Source: an uncultured Myxococcales bacterium (GTDB lineage Bacteria; Myxococcota_A; Bradymonadia; UBA7976; VGTA01). Taken from it: DNA of 64,000 nt. Location: the NCBI GenBank assembly GCA_937146725.1, contig CAKZRU010000042.1, positions 1 through 64,000 of the forward strand. The letters run 5' to 3'. Shown here one piece after another: positions 54,664-64,000 of this stretch; the first letter of the stretch is position 1, and each line of letters begins with the position of its first letter. The notes under the pieces were generated by a model. That model did no database searches. It was given only the letters and a program-made list of their open reading frames with translations, and had not been told where the DNA came from. Position numbers and translations under genes: made by a program.

Positions 54664-55251
54664 ATGTTTTTTAATCTCAGTCGTGCCCTAAAAGAAAACC
54701 AAAGTATTGAAGAAATTGCGCAAGCTCTCGACCAACTGTCCGCTGAAGATCGGGTAGAGCAAAGTCGAAGTTTGGGGGCCAAAGATCAAAAAAAGTTATG
54801 GAACTTATGTGAGGGACGAGTGGTCACTTTAGAGCAGATTGTACCCGATGATCGCGTTGGGCAAACCGTTCGTCATTTAGGTCGAAATACCCTGCCGGCC
54901 TTTAAGATTTTTGAGAAGCGCTTTATGAGAGCCAATGCCGAGCAAGTTGATTTGTGGGGCTACAATGAAAGCCCTACTCGTAAATTAGTGGGGCCGGGCT
55001 ACTTTATTTGTCGACAAAGCGATCAACCAGAGATTGGCAGTATCGTAGTTGACTACGAAAAACTTCCCCCCGAGGCGCCCGAGGACTGGCCGGCCATTAA
55101 ACCCAATGAGGCCGGTGTATCACGTTTGGTTTATGCCTACATGCACGATTACTTACGCAAGGTCAGCGAGCATGTGACGATTGGGCGTGCGTATCGTAAG
55201 GGCAAAGAAAGCCCCAATTACTTTACGCTGTGTCGTTGGGATGAAGAGTAA
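54664..55251 (+). CDS. Conserved-looking soluble protein, function unknown
   Basis: 195 residues, no signal peptide. A helical first third (IEEIAQALDQLSAEDRVEQSRSL), then a beta-rich core with GRNTLPAFKIFEKRF and WGYNESPTRKLVGPGYFICR, then YAYMHDYLRKVSEHVTIGRAYRKGKESPNYFTLCRW at the end. The well ordered core suggests a real, folded protein rather than a chance frame. It starts 12 bases after the M1 peptidase gene. The following 117 bases (55252-55368) hold no gene. I do not recognise the family. Confidence 0.72.
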   Translation: MFFNLSRALKENQSIEEIAQALDQLSAEDRVEQSRSLGAKDQKKLWNLCEGRVVTLEQIVPDDRVGQTVRHLGRNTLPAFKIFEKRFMRANAEQVDLWGYNESPTRKLVGPGYFICRQSDQPEIGSIVVDYEKLPPEAPEDWPAIKPNEAGVSRLVYAYMHDYLRKVSEHVTIGRAYRKGKESPNYFTLCRWDEE

Positions 55252-55368
55252 GCAATCATTCTGCCGATATAGAGTAGAATTAAGTAAAGAAAACAGCATG
55301 ACTAAACGATTTACGATTTATGATCTTAAATATGTCTGCATAACATTGAGCTTTGGGAGTAGTAACTC

Positions 55369-56076
55369 GTGCTTAACTCATCTTTGAATATTAACATTGG
55401 GTGGTTAAAAAATCCAATCTGCCGTTTATATGACAACCTAAGTAGGCTTCGTGTTTATTTAAGTAGTTTTATACTCATGGCACTACTTAACCCAATGCCT
55501 AATGCTTGGTCGACTGTGGTGAAAAAAGCTAGTTTAGAAAGCTTGGTACAGCAAGCCCAAATCATTGCTCATGTGCGTGTAGCGGAGTCTTGGAGTCCTA
55601 AAACTCGTGGAAAGCAGGGTGAGATTTATACCTATACTCGCTTGATTCCTTTGTCGACTTGGGTTGGGCAGACTGTGCATGATGAATTGCTTTTGGTACA
55701 GCTTGGTGGGCAAATTGGTGAGCTTAGACTTGAAGTGCACGGTGATGCTGAGCTTAAAGCTGGTGATGAAGTCGTCCTGTTTTTGTCGACTGTTCGAAAG
55801 CACTTACCGGTCCCTAGTGATCGAGAGTTAAAGTCCGTACAAGTGGTCAACTTAGTGTCCTTGGCTCAAGGGGCTTTCTTTGTAAATACTGCAAGTCAAG
55901 AGCGTGGGGATCTACGCCGGCTCAAGCAAAACCTTGATGGCTTGGTTTTTTATAGCGAGCCTGCCAAGACCTTGACCCTTAAAGAGCCTACTCACCTTAA
56001 AAAGACTCAAGAGCTGTGGACTTTAAAGACTCTGCAAGAAAAGGTGCAAAGCTTAAAGAAAGGACGGGCTCAATGA
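55369..56076 (+). CDS. Secreted protein of unknown function next to the matrixin gene
   Basis: 235 residues. It begins at GTG 55369 with GGGAG eight bases upstream. A hydrophobic helix (about 30-47, SSFILMALLNPMPNAWS) looks like a signal peptide with a long basic n-region. The body (TVVKKASLESLVQQAQIIAHVRVAESW...VLLFLSTVRKHLPV) resembles small beta-rich proteins of the type often encoded next to matrixin-like proteases in this kind of genome. Its stop overlaps the next start (ATGA), so the two are translationally coupled. A chaperone, inhibitor or co-secreted partner is possible. Confidence 0.7.
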   Translation: MLNSSLNINIGWLKNPICRLYDNLSRLRVYLSSFILMALLNPMPNAWSTVVKKASLESLVQQAQIIAHVRVAESWSPKTRGKQGEIYTYTRLIPLSTWVGQTVHDELLLVQLGGQIGELRLEVHGDAELKAGDEVVLFLSTVRKHLPVPSDRELKSVQVVNLVSLAQGAFFVNTASQERGDLRRLKQNLDGLVFYSEPAKTLTLKEPTHLKKTQELWTLKTLQEKVQSLKKGRAQ

Positions 56077-57815
56077 GACTGATGACAAATCAAGTTTTAG
56101 TACTGATACTTTCTTGCTTACCTTTTTCGGCATGGGCATGGTCACCCTTAGGAGCGACTTGGCCGACTTTACCGGTTCCTTATGAGATTAACCAAAGTTC
56201 TTCTCGGGAGTTAGGTGCACAAGCGACTGTGAATGTCATTCAAGCGAGCTATTTGAGTTGGACCAGTCCTAGTTGCTCTGCTTATCGTGTACAATATCGA
56301 GGAACTACAAGCAACACTTGGACATCCGGTGATGGCGTAAATACTCATATTTGGATTTATAGTAGCAATCAACGGCCACCGGAACTTGGTGGACGAGAAA
56401 CGATTGGGGTGACGCTATCATTGTATCGTGGGGATGACTTAGTGGATGGTGATATTATCTACAATGGTATTGATCATCAATGGACAACGCGTGCCACTAG
56501 CGCTGGAGAAGTCGATGCCCAATCCATTATTACCCATGAAGTTGGACACCAGCTAGGCTTAGGACATTCTACGATTAGTGCAGCGACTATGTACGCCTCT
56601 TATGGAGGAGGTGAAGGCCCTCGAAGCTTACATCCGGATGATGTTGAAGCGGTATGTACGTTATATCCAAGTGATGCCATGTCAGAGTGTGCTGTGGCAA
56701 GTGATTGTGGCGCCGAGCAAGAATGTGTGCGGGGGCAATGTGTGAGTATTGCATCCGGTGAGGGCGAAATTGGTGATGATTGTAGCTTTGCGCCATGTGC
56801 CGAGGATTTGATTTGTGTTCAAGCCCAAGATGATAGTGCATTTTGTACTCGAATTTGTAGCGATGGCCTATGTCCGGGCGGATGGGGCTGTTACACAGTA
56901 AACTCTAGTAATGGCGAGATTAATTTGTGTTTGCCTGACCAAGATACTCAAGGAAGCCTAGGCTTTGGCGAAAGCTGTGAGAGTGGTCCTGATTGTACGA
57001 GTGGCCTCTGCGTATCGGATGGACAAAGAAACTTTTGCTCTCAGTCTTGCACCGAAGATAATGACTGTCCAAGCCGTGCGGAATGTGCCGGACTTTCCAA
57101 TGGGGGTGGCGCTTGTATCGCCCAAGAAGAAGATCAAGAACTGACTGAGTTTGGCACGCCTTGTACCCGATCTTCCGACTGTAGTAATGGACTATGCTTA
57201 GATGATGATACCGAGGTGTATTGTACGGTCACTTGTGAAGATGACCAAGACTGTCCTAGAGGTGCAGCTTGCTTTAATGCTGGCGATGTAAGTGTGTGTG
57301 CCAAGGTCGAAAGTCGTTCGGAAGAAATGGGTGGAGAAGAAATGGGCGGAGAGGAAATGGGTGGAAGTGAGATGCAAGGCGGTGAGATAGGCGAAAATGA
57401 CCAAGCCGGTAGAGAAATGAGCGCTATATTGGGCTACGGAGATACCTGTGAAGGGGCATCAATGTGTATGGATCAGCTCTGCTTATCGGATGGTGTACAG
57501 CAATTTTGCTCAAGTTATTGCAGTAGCGCTGCTGACTGTCCTAATGGCGATGAATGCGTGGATATTGGTAATGATGAGGGAGCCTGCTTGCCCGGTAGCG
57601 CAGAAGAAATGGTTGATGTGGGTAATAACGATGAAGTCGATGTGACCGAAGATGATTTTTATGATGAAGGCCCAAGAATTGAAGATAACATTGGCTGTGC
57701 AAGTCACTCCTCTCAGCCCTTAAGTGAGGCACTATTTTACTTGTTAGCCTTGATCGCTGTGATCCGAGTTAGAAGCAGAGTCAGGTTCAAAGCGAGGGAG
57801 TTGCCAAGCGTTTAA
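56073..57815 (+). CDS. Matrixin-type metalloprotease with cysteine modules and MYXO-CTERM-like tail
   Basis: 580 residues from ATG 56073, which overlaps the preceding stop as ATGA with AAGGA eight bases upstream. Signal peptide cleavage near SAWAW. The zinc site HEVGHQLGLGH is at 155-165 and the Met-turn follows at ATMYASY, as in M10/M12-like metzincins. Then come four cysteine modules of the CxxxxDCxxGLCxxD type, an EMGG repeat linker, and a C-terminal Gly-Cys (DNIGCASH), a helix and a basic end. It is thus a surface-anchored protease, perhaps used on host, prey or matrix proteins (inference). Confidence 0.9.
   Translation: MRLMTNQVLVLILSCLPFSAWAWSPLGATWPTLPVPYEINQSSSRELGAQATVNVIQASYLSWTSPSCSAYRVQYRGTTSNTWTSGDGVNTHIWIYSSNQRPPELGGRETIGVTLSLYRGDDLVDGDIIYNGIDHQWTTRATSAGEVDAQSIITHEVGHQLGLGHSTISAATMYASYGGGEGPRSLHPDDVEAVCTLYPSDAMSECAVASDCGAEQECVRGQCVSIASGEGEIGDDCSFAPCAEDLICVQAQDDSAFCTRICSDGLCPGGWGCYTVNSSNGEINLCLPDQDTQGSLGFGESCESGPDCTSGLCVSDGQRNFCSQSCTEDNDCPSRAECAGLSNGGGACIAQEEDQELTEFGTPCTRSSDCSNGLCLDDDTEVYCTVTCEDDQDCPRGAACFNAGDVSVCAKVESRSEEMGGEEMGGEEMGGSEMQGGEIGENDQAGREMSAILGYGDTCEGASMCMDQLCLSDGVQQFCSSYCSSAADCPNGDECVDIGNDEGACLPGSAEEMVDVGNNDEVDVTEDDFYDEGPRIEDNIGCASHSSQPLSEALFYLLALIAVIRVRSRVRFKARELPSV
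57321..57390. repeat. 15-bp in-frame repeat encoding EEMGG
   Basis: About four units of GAAGAAATGGGTGGA and variants, inside the matrixin gene. Like the AGExx and MQAGTT arrays, it encodes Gly, Glu and Met, and it separates structured modules. Confidence 0.8.
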
Positions 57816-57886
57816 AGGTGCTTATTCCTTGAATATAGAAGCTCACACAGAGCCTGAAAGAAAACTATATTCACAGGAGAATAATC

Positions 57887-60496
57887 ATGGATCAAGCACT
57901 TAAGTTAACCCGAGCGAGTCAGAAAAAACTGAGCGATAGTTTAGCCGATGCCAAAAAGCGTAAATCTCCCGAGGTGAGCGCTTTACATCTGTTAGCTCAA
58001 CTTTTGGATGAGCCTAAAGGCGCACTCAAGGAAACCTTAGCGCAACTTGTGTTTGAGCCTAATGCTCTTGCCGCAGAAGTCGATCGGGTTTTAGGACAGC
58101 AAGCCAAAGTTTTTAGCGAGCAAGAACCGGGCTCAAGCTCGGGTTTAGAGAGCGTAGTTCGAAGCGCCGAAAGCGTAATGAAAGAATTAGGTGATCAATT
58201 TATTGCGGTTGAGCATTTATTTGCGGGCTTGTTTAGTGATCACGAATGTCATCGTTTATTAACACAAGCCGGCATTACGCAAAGACCATTTTTAAGTGCC
58301 TTAAGTGAGGTCCGTAAGGGACGAAAAGTGATCAGTGAGGCTGATGAAGAACGCTATGAAGATTTAGAACGCTATACCCGAGATCTGACAGCCTTAGCGC
58401 TTAAGGACAAGCTTGATCCGGTGATTGGCCGAGATGAAGAAGTGCGTCGAGTTTTACAAGTTTTGCAGCGCCGTAGCAAAAATAATCCGGTTTTGGTTGG
58501 TCCGCCAGGCGTGGGGAAAACTGCGATTGTAGAAGGCATTGCCCAGCGTATTGCTACCGGAGATGTGCCCGAAGGCCTCAAGGATAAGCGCTTGCTCACT
58601 TTGGATTTAGCATCCTTGATTGCGGGGGCTAAGTATCGAGGTGAGTTTGAAGAACGCTTAAAAGGTGTGATTGAAGCGGTCAGTGAAGCAGAGGGGGAAA
58701 TCATCTTATTCATTGATGAACTGCATACCTTGGTGGGCGCAGGTGCTTCGGAAGGTGCCATGGATGCTTCTAATATGCTTAAACCTGCTTTGGCTCGTGG
58801 TCAGCTACGCTGTGTAGGGGCAACTACCTTAGAAGAATATCGTAAATATATTGAAAAAGATGGCGCCTTAGAGCGACGTTTTCAGCCGGTCAGAGTGGAA
58901 GAACCCAAGCCCGAAGAAGCCCTTTCTATTTTACGAGGACTCAAGGAACGGTACGAGGTTCATCATGGTTTAAAAATTACTGACTCTGCCTTAGTTTCAG
59001 CCGTTAAGCTTGCGCATCGCTATTTGCCACATCGCCAATTTCCGGATAAGGCGATTGATTTAATTGATGAGGCTGCGAGTGGTTTACGCTTGGAGTTGGA
59101 TAGCCAGCCCAAAGAAATAGATTCATTGAGCCGTAAGGTGACTCATCTTGAATTAGAATTGATGAGTCTAAAGCGTGAAGAAGATGAAGACAGTAAACGA
59201 CGTGCTGATGAGATTGAGGCACAACTTGTGGCATTGAATAGTGAGCTCAATAGCTTACAAGCGGATTGGCGTAAAGAGCGCTCGGCACTTGAGGAGCTGA
59301 ATGCCCTTAGAACTGAGGTGGAAAGCCTAGGACGAGAAGAAGATCGACTTAGTCAAACCTTGCCTAAGGTACAAGATTACCGCGAACGAGAAACCATTTA
59401 TCAAAAGCTTGGTGAAACCAATGCGGCTTTAACCATGAAACGACAAGCGATGCAGGAAGCTGAGCGAAAGCTAGAAGAAGCGCGTGCAGAGGGCTTGCTT
59501 ATGCAAAAGTCAGTGACCGCAGAACATGTTGCAGAAGTTATTTCTCGGTGGACCGGGATTCCGGTACAGAAAATGCTGACCACAGAATCCGAACGTTTAT
59601 TGACTTTGGAAAAGCGCTTAAGCGGACGCGTTGTTGGTCAAGATGAAGCTTTAGAAGCGGTGTCTCGTGCAGTACGTCGAGCGCGTTCAGGATTGGCTGA
59701 CCCTCAGCGCCCTTTGGGAAGTTTTTTGTGCTTAGGGCCAACAGGTGTGGGGAAAACCGAATTAGCCAAAGCCATTTCACATGAGCTTTTTGATGATGAG
59801 CAAGCTTTGATTCGCATCGATATGTCGGAGTATATGGAACGACATGCAGTGGCTCGCTTAATTGGAGCACCTCCAGGTTATGTCGGTTATGATCAAGGGG
59901 GGCAACTGACCACGGCCGTGAAGCAAAAACCTTATGCGGTCATATTATTTGACGAGGTGGAAAAGGCTCATCCCGAAGTCATGAACTTACTGTTGCAAGT
60001 CCTTGATGAGGGTCGTTTAACCGATAGCCAAGGTCGCTTGATTGACTTTAAAAACACCCTCATTCTAATGAGTAGTAATTTAGGAGCGCATGCCATTCAA
60101 ACTTATATCGATGAGCCAGAAGTTCTAAAAAAAGAGGTAGAATTGGCACTTAAGACACACTTTAGACCTGAATTAATTAACCGCTTGGATGAAACTTTGG
60201 TTTTTAATCCCTTGGGTAAAGAGGCGCTTGGTAAGATCATTGATATTCAACTCCAAGGCTTGCAACGACGCTTGGCTGAACAAGAAGTTAAGCTAAATCT
60301 AAGCGAAAGAGCCAAACTGAAGCTGACTGACTTGGGATACGACCCTCAATATGGTGCTCGCCCACTGAAAAGAGCCCTGCGACGTTATGTGGAAGACCCT
60401 TTGGCAGAAGCCTTGTTAGCTCAAAGTAAGTCGGAAATACAAAAAACAGAATATTTTATTGACTATTTAGATGATGCTGGCTGGGTAATTTCTTAA
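57887..60496 (+). CDS. clpB: ATP-dependent disaggregase ClpB
   Basis: Hexameric AAA+ chaperone that extracts proteins from aggregates with DnaK. 869 residues. Clp_N domain (1-150), first Walker [14 protein letters not shown] at about 205, the middle coiled-coil (about 410-530, rich in Glu/Arg/Leu), second Walker [14 protein letters not shown] at about 617, and the C-terminal [15 protein letters not shown]. The ClpP-binding loop is absent, as expected of ClpB. AGGAG precedes the ATG. It heads a heat-shock block with groES and groEL. Confidence 0.96.
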   Translation: MDQALKLTRASQKKLSDSLADAKKRKSPEVSALHLLAQLLDEPKGALKETLAQLVFEPNALAAEVDRVLGQQAKVFSEQEPGSSSGLESVVRSAESVMKELGDQFIAVEHLFAGLFSDHECHRLLTQAGITQRPFLSALSEVRKGRKVISEADEERYEDLERYTRDLTALALKDKLDPVIGRDEEVRRVLQVLQRRSKNNPVLVGPPGVGKTAIVEGIAQRIATGDVPEGLKDKRLLTLDLASLIAGAKYRGEFEERLKGVIEAVSEAEGEIILFIDELHTLVGAGASEGAMDASNMLKPALARGQLRCVGATTLEEYRKYIEKDGALERRFQPVRVEEPKPEEALSILRGLKERYEVHHGLKITDSALVSAVKLAHRYLPHRQFPDKAIDLIDEAASGLRLELDSQPKEIDSLSRKVTHLELELMSLKREEDEDSKRRADEIEAQLVALNSELNSLQADWRKERSALEELNALRTEVESLGREEDRLSQTLPKVQDYRERETIYQKLGETNAALTMKRQAMQEAERKLEEARAEGLLMQKSVTAEHVAEVISRWTGIPVQKMLTTESERLLTLEKRLSGRVVGQDEALEAVSRAVRRARSGLADPQRPLGSFLCLGPTGVGKTELAKAISHELFDDEQALIRIDMSEYMERHAVARLIGAPPGYVGYDQGGQLTTAVKQKPYAVILFDEVEKAHPEVMNLLLQVLDEGRLTDSQGRLIDFKNTLILMSSNLGAHAIQTYIDEPEVLKKEVELALKTHFRPELINRLDETLVFNPLGKEALGKIIDIQLQGLQRRLAEQEVKLNLSERAKLKLTDLGYDPQYGARPLKRALRRYVEDPLAEALLAQSKSEIQKTEYFIDYLDDAGWVIS

Positions 60497-60579
60497 TAGT
60501 TTCAATAATTAAATATGCATTTAAAGTAAGCATTTGACAGCTTAAAAGTAGTCCTTAGAAAAAAAATCTACTTGCCTTG

Positions 60580-60630
60580 TTGACAGCCCTTTTTAGGTGC
60601 TTAACTTCACAACGCGCCCCATTGATGGGC
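60580..60630 (+). promoter_or_regulatory. Probable heat-shock (sigma-32-type) promoter of groESL
   Basis: CCCCATTGA at 60617-60625 fits the sigma-32 -10 element (CCCCATnT), and CTTAAC at 60600-60605 fits its CTTGAA -35 partly, 11 bases upstream. TTGACA at 60580 could serve sigma-70. GCCCC-ATTGAT-GGGC also forms a short dyad across the -10. No CIRCE element (TTAGCACTC...GAGTGCTAA) is seen, so control by HrcA is unlikely. Positions are 70-120 bases before the groES start. Confidence 0.55.
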
Positions 60631-60697
60631 AATTAACTCATACTTATAAATTATTACTCACACACTGTTCAAAAATGAGCTGAGAGGAGAAATGGTC

Positions 60698-60988
60698 ATG
60701 CAGGCAAGACCCCTTCACGATCAAGTTGTCGTTAAGCGTTTAGAGGCCGAAACTCAAACTGCTTCTGGTATTATTATTCCTGACAATGCCCAAGAGAAGC
60801 CTCACCAAGGTGAAGTTATCGCTGTTGGCCCAGGAAAGACTATGGATAACGGCCAAGTTCGCGCTCCACAGGTTAAAGTTGGAGATCGTGTTTTCTTCCG
60901 TAAGTATGGTGGCGTTGATATCAAGGTTCAAGGCCAAGAGTTCATCATTATTCGCGAGGACGAAATCCTTGCGGTAATCGAAGGCTAA
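60698..60988 (+). CDS. groES: Co-chaperonin GroES
   Basis: 96 residues from ATG 60698, since AGGAG lies eight bases upstream; the ATG at 60692 is only two bases from it. [50 protein letters not shown] and EILAVIEG cover the whole family. It caps the GroEL ring. groEL follows 47 bases later. Confidence 0.97.
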   Translation: MQARPLHDQVVVKRLEAETQTASGIIIPDNAQEKPHQGEVIAVGPGKTMDNGQVRAPQVKVGDRVFFRKYGGVDIKVQGQEFIIIREDEILAVIEG

Positions 60989-61032
60989 TTCACACCTATT
61001 ATTCACTCATTACACAAAGACACAGGAAATAA

Positions 61033-62670
<1,638 letters not shown>

Positions 62671-62738
62671 GATCGCCTAAATCCCATCTTATTTAGCTGA
62701 TTAAGACTCTTGGTGAGTCGTTCATCAGCAAAAGCTTT

Positions 62739-62767
62739 AAAGCCTGTGCTCTGTGCATGGGCTTTTT
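62739..62767 (+). terminator. Intrinsic terminator after groEL
   Basis: AAAGCC-TG-TGC pairs with GCA-TG-GGCTTT around a five-base loop, with one TG/TG mismatch, and a T-run of five follows. About 70 bases past the groEL stop and before the convergent lipoprotein gene. Confidence 0.8.
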
Positions 62768-62818
62768 AGATTTTATTGAGCTCGCTCTTGGGCCCAAATA
62801 GGACTTAAGGGATCAAAG

Positions 62819-64000
62819 CTATTGAAGATTGACGGATACCTCAAGTTCATAAGGGCCAAAGCCATCTTCAAAAAAGCCTGCAACCACAATAAAATAGTTT
62901 TGGGCGGTGGGGCCACGATTTCGCGCTGAAACCGAACCATAATCATCCCAAGCAAGACAGCTACGACGTAAGTCACTGCAGTCGCTATTGATTGAAACCA
63001 CATGATCCCAACCATCAGCACTAGAAGTCACGCTTAAAGTTGCGTTGGCAGGTACATTGATCTGATAAATGTGATCGGGTCCGGCATTATAGCCCCATAG
63101 GCCACCCGAGCGGATACACATGCCTTCCATACCACCATAATAGTTGGCTGATTGACTAGTATCTCCGGTAATTAAGCCTCCATTATCGATCACAAAGGGT
63201 TGTTGACAGCTTTCTCCTTGATTCGGCGAAGGCTCTGTGAGTTCGATATCAAGCTGATATGAGCCAAATTCATCTTCTTGCTTGCCATCAACCGCAAGCA
63301 TAATCTCTTTGGTCGATGAGCCGGTATTATGCCATGATACTTGGCTGCTACTCAGTTGGCTACAGCCCTCTTGAGGGTCATTTTCGCTTAAAGATAACCA
63401 CAACTGTGGTTGAATAAAGCCAGCTCCCACATTGCTGAGCGAAGCACTAAGAACCTGTCCGGCAGGCACAGAAACAGTCAGTGTTTGCTCGGGGCCACGA
63501 GTTGCTCTATTTAAACCACAGCCTCCTGAAACCGTAGGCCAATCAGACGCACAATTTTCGGTATTACCCTGATAACTACCGGTACCAAATTGAGCGGTTC
63601 GGCCACAGTTGATTACACCCACATTGGATAGGCATTGGCTAGGTTCACCCTCACAATATGATTGTTCTTCAATCAGGCATTGCACATTACAGCCATCACC
63701 ATTTTGTAAGTTGCCATCATCGCAGGCTTCTTGGGGACCAATCATGCCATCGCCACAGCCAGGGGTAGCCTCAATAGGTATTCCAGCCATTTCTCCGGCT
63801 TGCATCGTAGTGCCGGCTTGCATCGTAGTGCCGGCTTGCATCGTAGTGCCGGCTTGCATCGTGGTACCGGCTTGCATCGTGGTACCGGCTTGCATCGTGG
63901 TACCGGCTTGCATCATGGTACCGGCCTGCATCATGGTACCGGCTAACATAATTTCACCGGCCATTTCGCCAGCCATTTCACTGGTCATTTCACCGGCCAA
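62819..64000 (-). CDS. Surface lipoprotein with MQAGTT linker, CDDGN cysteine repeat and PPC-like domains (5' cut by window end)
   Basis: At least 393 residues; the frame is open to the right edge, so the true start and signal peptide lie outside. The visible part starts with the AGEM-type linker, passes eight (T-T/M-M-Q-A-G) units, then CGDGMIGPQEACDDGNLQNGDGCNVQC, the myxobacterial-type cysteine repeat (DUF4215-like). Two PPC-like beta domains follow (TLTVSVPAGQVLSASLS and DHIYQINVPANATLSVTSS), ending with YELEVSVNLQ. Same construction as the lipoproteins at 24774 and 29080. Probably an adhesive or sugar-binding surface protein. Confidence 0.85.
   Translation of the reverse strand: MAGEMTSEMAGEMAGEIMLAGTMMQAGTMMQAGTTMQAGTTMQAGTTMQAGTTMQAGTTMQAGTTMQAGEMAGIPIEATPGCGDGMIGPQEACDDGNLQNGDGCNVQCLIEEQSYCEGEPSQCLSNVGVINCGRTAQFGTGSYQGNTENCASDWPTVSGGCGLNRATRGPEQTLTVSVPAGQVLSASLSNVGAGFIQPQLWLSLSENDPQEGCSQLSSSQVSWHNTGSSTKEIMLAVDGKQEDEFGSYQLDIELTEPSPNQGESCQQPFVIDNGGLITGDTSQSANYYGGMEGMCIRSGGLWGYNAGPDHIYQINVPANATLSVTSSADGWDHVVSINSDCSDLRRSCLAWDDYGSVSARNRGPTAQNYFIVVAGFFEDGFGPYELEVSVNLQ
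63795..63938. repeat. 18-bp in-frame tandem repeat, eight units
   Basis: CCGGCTTGCATCGTAGTG and variants repeat eight times. The first three units end GTAGTG, the next three GTGGTA and the last two ATGGTA, so the variants are ordered in blocks, as after stepwise duplication. It encodes Met-Gln-Ala-Gly-Thr-(Thr/Met) on the minus strand. Confidence 0.92.

Noticed and set aside
60497..60697. CIRCE element before groES
   Set aside because: TTAGCACTC-N9-GAGTGCTAA is not present; a sigma-32-like -10 element is a better explanation.
63795..63938. CRISPR-like array at the right end
   Set aside because: Contiguous 18-bp units without spacers inside a coding frame.

Overview
The window is a chromosomal stretch of a Gram-negative bacterium. 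Signal peptides, lipoboxes, outer-membrane barrels ending in an aromatic residue, a LolA/FtsX-type ABC cluster and a groESL/clpB block all show this. The style of its surface proteins points to the predatory or surface-living former deltaproteobacteria (Myxococcota/Bradymonadia-like). These proteins are cysteine-rich lipoproteins with EGF- or Dickkopf-like modules, pre-peptidase C-terminal (PPC) type beta domains, thrombospondin type-3 calcium repeats, CGDG...CDDGN repeats, low-complexity AGEM/EMGG/MQAGTT linkers just after the lipobox, and C-termini of the MYXO-CTERM type (Gly-Cys, one membrane helix, basic end). A Ser/Thr kinase fused to a sulfatase-modifying-factor domain fits the same picture. 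The lineage call is an inference from protein style; base composition looks low to moderate in GC by eye.

Layout. 1-3161: an accessory patch with the broken end of a cysteine-rich surface protein, an HTH protein with an in-frame stop just upstream, a class II Fic protein and a complete but frameshifted IS5/IS903-type insertion sequence. 3168-5150: cmoA-cmoB (tRNA wobble uridine modification). 5113-7818: Fur-type operator, feoA and feoB (ferrous iron uptake). 7944-10521: small membrane protein, wecB, zinc-less Sir2. 10555-17691: an outer-membrane protein with tandem SH3/LSm-like repeats, then a five-gene operon (LolA-like protein, two FtsX permeases, LolD/MacB-type ATPase, outer-membrane protein), probably an envelope lipid or lipoprotein transport system. 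17950-23193: small conserved protein, kinase-FGE fusion, aldehyde dehydrogenase. 23569-35914: a run of surface and secreted proteins with an acyltransferase, a LytS/LytTR two-component pair in an operon with a lysine-rich beta-barrel protein, and a DnaQ/ExoX-like exonuclease. 36135-43569: membrane gluzincin-TPR protein, small lipoprotein, VWA/DUF4159 pair, aspartokinase. 44086-46442: two HU genes with a strong terminator, trxB, PII-like protein. 46596-49824: a pair of related, repeat-rich genes of unknown role, one with a DUF2325-like C-terminus. 50022-57815: acetyl-CoA synthetase, M1 peptidase, two unknown genes, matrixin-type metalloprotease. 57887-62670: clpB, groES, groEL. 62819-64000: a surface lipoprotein cut by the window end.

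The most interesting parts are the DUF2325-like paralogue pair (46596-49824), the histone-H1-like periplasmic segment joined to a beta-barrel and co-transcribed with LytS/LytTR (31093-34258), the probable ATT start that reveals a twin-arginine signal on the DUF4159 protein (42225), and the recurring GEM-type linkers and MYXO-CTERM-like tails on surface proteins. No tRNA, rRNA or CRISPR array was recognised.
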